Below, piece after piece: positions 20,968-30,900 of a DNA stretch of 64,000 nucleotides. The notes beneath the pieces were generated by a model. That model searched no databases and had not been told where the DNA came from. It was given only the letters and a program-made list of their open reading frames with translations. The first letter of the stretch is position 1, and each line of letters opens with the position of its first letter. The stretch comes from Montifringilla adamsi (Eukaryota > Chordata > Aves > Passeriformes > Passeridae): assembly GCA_017590115.1 (NCBI GenBank), contig JAGGNK010012559.1:3765236-3829235 (forward strand), given 5' to 3'. The position numbers and the translations under genes were made by a program.

Positions 20968-21420
20968 ATGAAAAGAGTCTGGCACCATTCTCTTGGCACC
21001 TGCCTTGCAGATATTGGTGTGGATTGATGGGATCCCCTCTCAGCCACCCTTTCTTCAGAATAACCAGGCCCAGCTCCCACAATCTCTCCTCAACAGAGAG
21101 ATGCTCCAGACCCCCATCATCTTTGTGGCCGCTGCTGGACCCCCTCCAGTATCTCCTTGTCTTTCTTGCCCTGAGGAGCCCAGAACTGGACACAGCACTC
21201 CAGATGTCCCTCACTAGGGCTGGCTGTCAGGATTCCCTCCCTGACCTGCTGGCTCTTCCCAGGGTGCATCTCATGCATGTGGCCCTTCCAGAGCTGCCTC
21301 AGAAGAGGTGAGAGCTGCTGCCCCATGGGCACCAGGAAGGAGGGAATTGTCTCTCCGTACCTCCCCTGTTCTGTCCCAAAACCCAACAGCTGTTTGCAGG
21401 TTTAACAATTAACCCAGAAC
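20968..21420 (-). mobile_element. CR1 LINE, outer copy, second segment
   Basis: Continues the outer CR1 exactly where it stopped: AGAGTCTGGCACC, GATGGGATCCCCTCTCAGCC, AACAGAGAGATGCTCCAGAC, GGAGCCCAGAACTGGACACA. These are internal CR1 segments in correct order. The 5' (right-hand) edge is gradual and uncertain. Confidence 0.87.
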
Positions 21421-23512
21421 TCCAGCACGCTCCGTGACAGCTACCCTGATGGTGCCTGCTGCCCACAGTGGTGCTGCTCCAGCTTCACCACCTCCACTGC
21501 TCCCCAAAACCAGGGAATTCTCCTTGCTCAATGGATGACACCCTGAATAACTCCCAGTACCAGCTAAACAGCCTCAGTGGGGTTTAAAACACCTGACAAA
21601 ACAGGATTTGTACAATGAGCCACAGCAGTGAACCTCACAGGGTTGTGACCACCAGCCCTTGAGGTGCTCTGTGGGCACAGAATGGCTGAGGATCCGTGAG
21701 GGCTGCAGATCCACCAGTGGCTGGCACAATCTTGGGCATCACCCAGGAGCTGCCTGGGAAGCACCAGGGGTGGGAATCCGCGGTGTTCCACTGACCAGGG
21801 CGGGGAGAACCTTGCCATGGCCACATCCCCTTATCCTCACAGACAATAAATTTGTCCTCTGTTAAAGAGACAACACTTCCAGCCACGTGCCATTAAATAA
21901 AAGGCCTAGGGACTTTTTGCCTTTTTAAGCAGTTTATGCTGTTTTAGCGAGCTGCTCCTTTGTGCACCTCCTGGGTTCTGTTTAACCAACAGCTCCCTGC
22001 TGACTCGCCAGAAAATCAGAAGTCAAAACATTTTATAAATAATAAATGCTGAGTCCATTTTATTTGCCTTTTTTTAACCTGTGGGGCTGATATTTTCCAA
22101 GTTGAAACATCAAAATCTATTTTAAAATGAAATTAAATCTGAGATTCTCATATAGATCTGAGATTCTCTCATGTTTCCCTGACAGCAGCTGATGAACACC
22201 TGAGGAAAAAACCAGTTTTACCAGACCAGTAACAAACTCCACAGCATCTGGCAACATTTCCATGCTATTATTCATCATATCTACGTATAAAAAACACGTA
22301 TGTAGGGCTACACAAATAGTACTTTAAAAAGAAACCGTCAAAGATACAATCTCTGTCTCAAGAAATCTGCAACACAAAGGCTCAGTCCTGTAAGATGTTG
22401 AGTGTGATAACTAAAGCCTTCACTCACTGCATTATAAATTCAATTAACTTGATAAATATTACAGACATGGTGAGACAACCCCACTGCCACAGCAGTCAGA
22501 ACCCTATTTCTCTATGTTAACCCAGCCTTATCTTTAAAACAGCCACATTTCCAGGGTCAAGACTGGATTTGGGAATGACAGATCAGTTATGACAGGATTA
22601 TCTCTGAGGATTTCCTTTTAAACACCTCATCTGCTACAAGCTGGGGGAAGGAGTATGTTGTTTAGTAAAAAACAGATTCCTAAACCAGCTTTCATAATAT
22701 AAATGCCTTAATATGGGGCTTGATCCAGTGCTAAAAGTCTGTGTGACATTTAGAACCTCCTTAATGGCAAACATTTTACCTGTTCCATGGCTGCCTCTGT
22801 GTGCCAGGTATGAGTAACAGCCCAGGATCAGAAATTACCTAATAAGGCCAATCTTTTTGTCACCTTTTTCTTGTCAGCTGACTCTGACTCTCATCCTGGC
22901 GCAGCCATGAGAGCGCAGCTCTGAGGAGGTGTGTGTGTGCAGAGCCAGCATCTGTCCCTCTGTTACTAAACACTAATTATTAAATTAATTACTGTAGCTC
23001 CTGCAGCAGCTAGAAGAAAGCAGAACTGTGTTGTTTGTGGTGGGTTTCGTGGACGTTTGCTTTTCTCACTTCCTTTGTTCTCAGGCTTGTTGGCTCCATG
23101 TGAACTGTCATGGCAGATCAGTCTAGTGCTCCTTGTCCCTGACAAAACTGTAACAATAAAATACCCCAAATGAAAAAATGCCCCCAAAACTGACCAAACA
23201 CCCCAAAATACTTTTTATTTTTTCCTTGCCTTCAGTGACAGCAGATTCCCACTGGGTGACTTGGAAGGAAATGTATTACTGTAGCAGTATGTTCTACAAA
23301 GTAATTGTAATTATGAAAAAAATGCCAAATACCCCCAACTGTAGATCTGAACAAGGTCCCTCACACTCTCCCCAGCTCAGGGCTCTCCCTCCAACTACTT
23401 GCAAAAGAACTACAGAACTAAACGTAACAAAAATAGATAAAGTAGAATATTTTCATACTTGGATTGATTCTGTACTAGAATATCCCTGTATGGGCCATTC
23501 ACCTTGCACTTG
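21421..23512. other. AGO4-CLSPN spacer, no gene seen
   Basis: About 2.1 kb of largely unique, AT-leaning sequence between the CR1 nest and the CLSPN exon 6 relic. Open frames are short and unsupported. No promoter-like CpG cluster is present. Confidence 0.45.
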
Positions 23513-23570
23513 GACTCGATGATACTTGTGGATCCCTTCCAACTTCGAATATTCTGTGAAATCTGTGAAG
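23513..23570 (+). mobile_element. CR1 LINE 3' terminus fragment
   Basis: Contains GATGATACTTGTGGATCCCT, TCCAACTTCGAATATTCTGT and a further TCTGTGAA unit, the typical CR1 end and 8-bp tail. The 5' side is eroded. It ends about 55 bp upstream of the CLSPN exon 6 relic. Confidence 0.75.
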
Positions 23571-23625
23571 TATGAAGTGATTTGCATCTGTTGAGTAGTT
23601 CTTCATTGACTTATGTATTTTCAGT

Positions 23626-23850
23626 AAATGTTTCTGTCTTTAGAAGCCTTTCTTTTCTTCCATTAAGGAGCATTAAGCAGCAAGGTTAAGTAAAGAAGTT
23701 GTTAAATAACTACATAATGAGACTTGATGACTTATGTGAGGTAAAACTTAAATCTTTTGTATGTAGAGGGAATATTCAGAAGTTCACGGGAGAAACTGAA
23801 ATAAATTGAAAGAATTTACCCAAAAGATTTGAGCACCCATTCACCTAACA
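23626..23850 (+). pseudogene. Decayed duplicate of CLSPN exon 6 with flanking introns
   Basis: Collinear with 28409-28630 by eye, covering intron 5 end, exon 6 and intron 6 start. Shared blocks include CCTTTCTTTTCT before the exon, TTAAGTAAAGAAG inside it, GAGGTAAAACTTAAAT at the donor and TTGAAAG..ATTTACCCA.AAG in the intron. The exon-equivalent starts near 23668 (acceptor AAG retained) and ends at 23740 (GTAAAA donor retained). It is non-coding: in the CLSPN frame the third codon is already TAA, and more changes follow. It sits in the same orientation, about 1.2 kb upstream of the CLSPN start codon. No copies of exons 5 or 7 were seen, so this is a single-exon genomic duplication, not a processed copy. 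Confidence 0.85.
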
Positions 23851-24136
23851 TGATGGTTGGCTCAGAGTAAGTCTGTACAGCAGCCAACGGAAAATGCATG
23901 TATTTTATTCTGTAAATAGGACACTGCTGACAGTAATAGCTGTGTGTATCTAATATCCCTGAGCTCGACTCGTGTGCTCTCACCCACACGGTCACCCAGA
24001 GACATGACATGTAGCATATCCTGAAGATGAAAATGAAACATAGGCTCTGTTTAACCCATGAAGCAATGTGAAATGTTTTGGCAGCAGAGCCCTGTCCCCA
24101 CAATGGCGATTATTGACAGAGCTGTAAATCCCCGGA

Positions 24137-24652
24137 CCCTTCATGACCCCTCACTTCTCCTCTCGGTCCCTCACGACTCCTCTCAGTCCCTCACGTCCCC
24201 TCTCGTGTCCTCATGACTCCTCTCAGTCCCCCATGTCCCGCTCGGCCCCCCACGTCCCCTCACATCCCTTCTCATGTGGTCTCGGCCCCTCACGGTCCCT
24301 TTCGGCCCTTCACAGTCCCTCACTGTCCCTCTCGCTCCCCCTCGGTCCCTCACATCACCTCACATCCCCTCGTGTCCCATCATGTCTCCTCACATACCCT
24401 TGTGTCCCCTCACATACCCTCATGTCCCCTCACGTCCCCTCGTGTCCCCTCACATCCCCTCGGTCCCTCACATCCCCTCACATCCCCTGGGTCCCTCACA
24501 TCCCCTCACCTCACGTCCCCTTACGCTCCCTCGTGTTCCCTCACGCCCCCTCGTGTTCCCTAACATCCTCTCGTGTCCCCTCACGTCCCCTTGTGTCCCC
24601 TCACGCCCCCTCGTGTTCCCTAACATCCCCTCGTGTCCCCTCACGGTCCCGC
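24137..24652. repeat. Decamer minisatellite TCCCCTCACG/TCCCCTCGTG
   Basis: About 515 bp of degenerate ten-base units (variants TCCCTCACAT, TCCCCTCGTG, TCCTCATGAC). The pyrimidines are all on the plus strand, so the minus strand is G-rich. It ends immediately before the CLSPN CpG island. It also produces long artificial Ser/Pro/His-rich open frames. Confidence 0.93.
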
Positions 24653-24904
24653 CTCAGCCCGCGCGCGGGAAGCGCCCCCGCCACTAGGAGGCGCAATAGT
24701 GCGCGCGGGCGGCCTGAGAGCGGGAGCCGCGATTGGTCCATGCAGGGGGGGCGTGGTTTCAGGGAACCCCGCCCAGCAAGGCCGTGAGGGGCGGGGCTCA
24801 CGGCGCTCATCTGGACAGCTATTGGGTGATCCCGGGCCGGGGCGGGGCCAGAGCAGCGCGCGAAGGCTCGAAGCGGTCCCCGGGCGGCGGGAGCGCGGCG
24901 GGCT
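24653..24904 (+). promoter_or_regulatory. CLSPN: CLSPN promoter and 5' UTR
   Basis: CpG island without a TATA box. Visible motifs: an E2F-type GCGCGGGAA at 24663-24671; inverted CCAAT boxes (ATTGG) at 24732-24736 and 24831-24835; GC boxes GGGGCGTGG (about 24747), GGGGCGGGGC (about 24789) and GGGGCGGGGCC (about 24839); and another E2F-like GCGCGCGAA near 24857. E2F with NF-Y and Sp1 sites suits an S-phase gene such as claspin. The exact start site is not readable. Confidence 0.75.
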
Positions 24905-27900
24905 ATGGCGGCGGTACCGGTAACGACGGAGGGTTCTGTTGAGGTGAGTCCTGCCGCTCCCCTGCGTTCGGCATGGCCAGCCGGATGCTGACGGCGGAGG
25001 CGGCTCGCGGCTGCCCGAGGCCTTGCGGCTCCTCGGGCTGTGGCGAGCTGGAAGGCCCGGGAGGGACAGCGAGGGAGATGGCGGTTCCAGTAACCGTTCC
25101 GGTACGGTGCCCTTTCGGGTAGCAGTGCCGGTGACGGAGCCAGTAGCCACCAACCCCCGCTGCCGGCCGCCCTTGATCGCGGGCGGTCCCGCGCCGTCAC
25201 TGGACTCGCCCCTCCTGGCAGACTACAGTTCCCAGCATGCCCCGTGCCCGCCCTGCCGGCCGCGGGGCACGCTGGGAAGGCCGCGCTCAGCCGGTGTCCG
25301 CGGGCGCGGTGCATGCCGGGAGGGCTGCTGGGCCCGCCGTGCCGGCTCTGAATAAAATTAATAAATAATAAAATAACGAGTAAAAGTCGTCCGGTCTGAG
25401 TAGGATCACATCAGTCAATGTCGATTCTGTGCTTTTGTTATGTAAAGTCCCACATATACTACCGTATATGTGAATAGCATTTGTGTTGATAAATATGGTA
25501 AATATCAAGAATAATAATAAATATTACTAAATATGTAAATATCATAATTAAAATATAAGAAGAGTGCATGTGGTTTTCATTGTGTGTGAGGGCTTAGCCA
25601 AGGTTTTGGGATAAATTTGGATGCCAGCAGTCAGGACTACATAAACAATGTTACCCCATTAAGAAATATTTCCCCCAGTAAGAAAATTCATATTTTGCTT
25701 TGTAGCTTCCACTGGCGGATCTGAACCCAGACCTGCAGAAACCCCTGGACAGCGACTCTGACAGCGGCCAGGGCAGCTGTGAGACAGCATCCCCAGGTCC
25801 CCTTGGCAAGAGCACAGCATCCTTCGAGGACAGAGGTCTGTGACATTCCCATGAATTGGTTTTCTCCAACACTGCATTTTTTGTTTCATAAATATCTTTT
25901 AGGAGATTGTCACTGCTTGACCTGTAGGAATCCAAATTCTTCTTGTTACTCAGAATGTGGGCAGGCATCTTTAAACCTCTGAAGAGTGTTTTATGAGCTA
26001 CAGAAAGAAAAAGAATGGGATGAATGAGATGTGATTTAATTACTTACTCACTTTTTCCCCTGTTTTGTTTAATCTATGTAGTGTGATTTTTGTTACTATT
26101 TCAAGGCAAGACACTCTCAGTGAAGGGTTTTCAGCTTTGCCTTTTTTTTTAAAGGTTAAAAACCTCTAACATCAATTTGGGTTAATTAAATGCTGTTCTC
26201 TGGGGAAAAGTGGATTTTGGAAAGTCGAGATTGAAATAAGCTTCCATGAGAAGCTTATTTGCTGTGGATGGTGATATATGTCAAATTTAACGGATGTAAA
26301 TTTGATTGTTTGTTAAGTTACTTGTGGCACTTAAAAAATTATATTTTTTTTTTCCAGATTCAGAAGAAGAAATTTTTGTGCGTAAAAAAGCAAAAAACCA
26401 GAAGGTGCTCGAGGACAGTGAGAGCGAAGAGGAGGAGGATGGAGGCTCACCTGTGCAGGAAAATGCTTTGGGTGGGGACAAGGAAAACGGAGAGGAGAAG
26501 GAAAACATTGCTGCTGGAAAGAAGAAATGCTATCGGGTGTGCCCAGCTCTGCTGGACAGTGATGACAGCGACACTGGTGACCCCCTGCAGGCTGAAAACC
26601 TTGAAACAGGCAGGACAGCTGGCTTGCCTGAGGGTGAGCTGGAAGAGGAGAGACCCCTAAAATCTGGGAAGAAGTACAGGAAACATAAACATAAGCATGA
26701 TGTCGAAGGGGAGCCAGCAAAAGAAGCTGTAGCAAAATCCAGAAGGAGAAAGGAGAAGGAGAAAATAATGGAGTCCATTAAACAGCTGAGGAAAGAAAAG
26801 AAGCCTGTGGCAGAGGTGGGTGTGTTGGCACAAATCCTCAGATAATTTCTCAACTAAACTAAATTTATTATTGCTTGTATACATTTTAATTTATATATTA
26901 TATATATTATTAAATATATGTATTATATATTATTAAATATATGTATAATGATTTCTCTACTAAGCTAAATTTATTCTTGCTTGTACACTTTTAAATTTAC
27001 ATATTATATATATTATTAAATATATCTAATATATTATATATAATATTATATAATATAATGTGTATATAATTTATTATTAAATATATATATTATAATTTCT
27101 CAACTAAGCTAAATTTATTCTTGCTTGTATATATTTATATTGCATATTACAATATATATAATATTATATATTATCTTTTCTGTTGCAAAGCTTCAGTGTC
27201 GTGTCCACATTCCTGCAGCAGGTTTGGGATCCACAACATACAAGTCTTACCTGCACAGTCTGCAGGTTAATTTCAATTAAATTGCGTTAAATTTGCAGTT
27301 TGAAGACCTGCAAAACCTAACACTTGATGATTAATGCCATTTTAAATGAATGTCAAAGAACCAAAGGGACCTTCTGAAAGGAATAACACCAATAATTTAT
27401 TCTTCTGGAAGCAGGTGAATGGTGCTGAGAGGTTTCCTTTCAATGACAGTGGATGTCTCCTGGATGACAAGGACCTCTTTGATAATGGCTTGGAAGAGGA
27501 GAATGATCAACCCCTTGAGGATGAAGAGTCCCTAGAATCCATAAGAGCAGCTGTGAAAAACAAAATAAAAAAATACAAGGTAACAGTTGGCCGTGATACA
27601 AAAATTATTGTAAATATACGGTCTTTCAAACTGATAGAAAATAGGTTTAGATTAGATAGTGAGAAAGAATTATTCCCTGTGAGGGTGGGGAGACCCTGGC
27701 ACAGGTGCTCAGAGCAGCTCTGGCTGCTCCTGGATCCCTGGAGGTGTCCAAGGCCAGGTTGGATGGGGCTTGGAGCAACCTGGGACAGTGGAAGAGGCTG
27801 GAATGGGATGAACTTTAAGGTCTTTTGCAACCCAAATCATTGCATGGTTACTGAAATTTGCACCTGAGCAGATTCTAAACCTCTCTTTGACCATGGTGGA

Positions 27901-30900
27901 GCTGTGCTGCTGTGGCAGGAGAGAGGTGAGCCTTCTGGATTTGTTTTTAAAGATGGGGGGCATGTTGTCCTAGCAAGTTAAAAAGCTGGAGTAGGAGCTT
28001 TGCCATCTGCCCTTTGTGGGGTTTGTGCTGGTTTGAGTACACTTGCTGGCTTTGCTGGCCAGTAGTAGTTCTGCACAGTCATTTGTGATGTGTTTGCCCT
28101 TGATAGTGCCAGATTTTTGACAGAAATCATTGAATTTCTTCTTATGTCCCATAGAACAAAGAACGTTTTCCTGACAATGAGGGCTACAAACATGTATTTG
28201 ATGAGGAGAATGAGGAGCCCATACTAAAGGAGCCAAAAAGGAAGGTGAAGTCTCTATTTTTTTAAAGCTCTGTATTGTTGTTTGTCGTGACTAAAATGCT
28301 TTTGTGTGCACAGTGTGGTTTTGGTTTTTTTTTAACTGGATGCTTTATTCTGGTGCCTTGCTGATTGAAAGGGAAAAATAAGCTATTTAAGAAGTAGAGA
28401 AGGAGCCCCATGTTTGTTTCCTGACTTCAAAACCTTTCTTTTCTCCCCCTAAGGAGCGGAAAGCAGCTCGGTTAAGTAAAGAAGCCATTAAACAGCTACA
28501 CAGTGAGACCCAAAGACTTCTTAGAGGTAAAACTTAAATTCTTTATATGTAAAGGGGTAAGAACTGTTCAAAAATTCAGAGGAGAAATTGAAAGCATTTA
28601 CCCAGAAGGTTAGAGCCTTCTTTGACCTAATGTGACTTATTGAGGGTTGAAGGGTGTGAGACCATTTTTACTGAAGGACCTGTTAAAGGTATTTTTGTAA
28701 CTAAAGAAAATAAAGATACCTGTTATCAAATAAAGGGCTCAGAACATGTTTTAAATCTTCTCTCACTGTCTTTCTCTGGCAGAATCATCTCTGTCTCTCC
28801 CATATCATGTGCCTGAGGCTAAAAGTGTGCATGACTTCTTCAAGAGCAGACCTCGACCAGCATGTCAAGGAAATGCCATGGCCCTGCTGAAGTAAGGACT
28901 TAAACCTTCCTCATCCAATTTTTTCATAAACTTTAAGCATCTCTAGCTTTTCTTGGAGGATAACCAGGCTTTCTTAGGCTCCTTTAAATCCATAAAAGTA
29001 GGAAATTAGGAGAATGTCATTGCTGACATCAGGCAATGCTGCTCTCCTGACAGAGTCATTCTGTTGAAGTGATCAGGGCCAGGAGTAACTCGTAGGAAGG
29101 AACTTGCTGGTGCTGAGTAACTTTAATGGGATTTAGGCTGAACCCCAATATTTTACTTGGACTGTTTCTTCTCTGAGTAATGTGTAGTAAAATACTGAAG
29201 CTAAGTAGTCACAAAATCCCTCAGGAATTTCATGCTCTGATTCTGTAACCAGTACAAAGCTTTTACACTTCTTTAAGTTCTTACGAAGTTTTCCAGATTT
29301 CTGTCCTTCATCTCTTCCTACAGATTAATGACAGTAATTAGGAAATGGTTTCTTCCTCTCAGTTTGTCCTCAGCCTTCTCTTTCACACTAACCATGGGTG
29401 GTATGTTTCTTTCTGCCTTCTTTAGGTCCTCTAAATACCAACTGCCCTTAAATGAAGAATCTGCAGCTGTTGGGAGCTTGAGCAAGGATTGCAAAGATGG
29501 GCCAGTGGAAGGTGATCAATCAGCAGCTGCTGAACCAGAAATGAACCTGGGCAGAGATGTGGATCCTTCTGTGACTGAGCCTGTTGCTGCTGAAGGGAGG
29601 AACTTGCCAGAGGACTGTGCTGAGCAGCCCAGTCAGGACAGGGAGGATTCTCATGCAGTTGTAGGGACTGTAACTGCTGATAACACAGAGGCACAGCAGC
29701 TCCCCAGCTGCCTGAGCACTGAGTGTGAAATTCCTGCAGCATCTGGAGATGCCCTCATGGAAAGAGGAGAAACAGCACCAGATATACAAGGGGAAACGAA
29801 CACTCAACAAGTGGGGCCTGGGTTGGTGGCACAGCCTGAAAAAGTGAGGAAATCCAAGCTGGATAAACTTCGTGAACTGGGAATAGACCTGTCCATCCAG
29901 CCAAGAATCTGCTCTGACAATGAATCCTTCATAACCCTCGATGAAGCTGATTCAAATAAAGGTATCACTTGTGTTGTAGTCCTAAGCAGTGTTGATCTGA
30001 GCTTGGCTGGAAAATTCAGAAATACTAGGTGATAGAACAGTCAGGCACATTCACTTACCAGTGTGGATTCTTTGAGATATGTTAACAGAAATTTAGAATT
30101 GCCTGGTGGATGGGAGGCTGGGCTGGAAGTGAATTGAGGTCTTGTGGACAAATGGTAGTCAATGATAAGATAATTTAATATTAGCTAGTATCAATGAAAT
30201 ACAAACTACAGCATAAATATTCTGTGGTGGTTTATTATTAGTTGAATAGAATGGTTTTGCAAATATTTTAGTATTCAAGGTTTAGCTTTTAAGCTATTAT
30301 TTTTTAAACTTAGCTTTAAAATAAACCTTGGGGGCAAGAAATGCTCAAGACCTACTCTTACTACAACTCTTAAGAGTCAGTGCTTTTACATGCTATCACT
30401 TTGATTTAATTAATTTGTATTTCAAGAACTAGAAGCCCTGAAAGCACGTTTCTTGAAGCACACTCTCCAGCCAGCAAAATCCAAAGGGGAACGGGCCATA
30501 AATATGAACATTATCCGTAAGGAAACAACATCTGATGGGAAAGAGGAGCTGAGAGCAGATGTGGTGCCAGCAGTTTTGGCTGCAGAGAGCCTGGAGGAAG
30601 CAGTCCACACAAAGCCAGGTTAGTGGAGGAGGAGAAGAGACAAGGATTGAATTGGGAAACACTATATTTTCCTCTCATGCTGTGTTTCTCAATGCTGCCC
30701 TACAAAATACAGGTGAAGGCATCTTCTGTAAGATTACTGTTTATGTTCCCCCTAGTGGACAACCTTGTTTTATTAAAAAATTCTTGGTAGACCACTGAAA
30801 TAGCAGTGGCCTGTGTAGGACAGCTTCAGTCAGATATTTGTGATTAATTCCTTAGATTTTTCATGCTTCCATGAGAAGCTCTGGCTGCCCCTGGATCCCT

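Noticed and set aside
24143..24787. Long Ser/Pro/His-rich open frames
   Set aside because: Products of the decamer minisatellite, which lacks stops in several frames.
25780..25802. Alternative CLSPN exon 2 donor after TCCCCA (GTCCCC)
   Set aside because: In frame but a poor donor; the downstream GTCTGT site keeps the Gly-Pro-Leu that matches human claspin.
28600..29420. Further duplicated CLSPN exons in the AGO4-CLSPN spacer
   Set aside because: Compared exons 5 and 7 by eye with 23.2-24.1 kb; no convincing match beyond exon 6 and its flanks.
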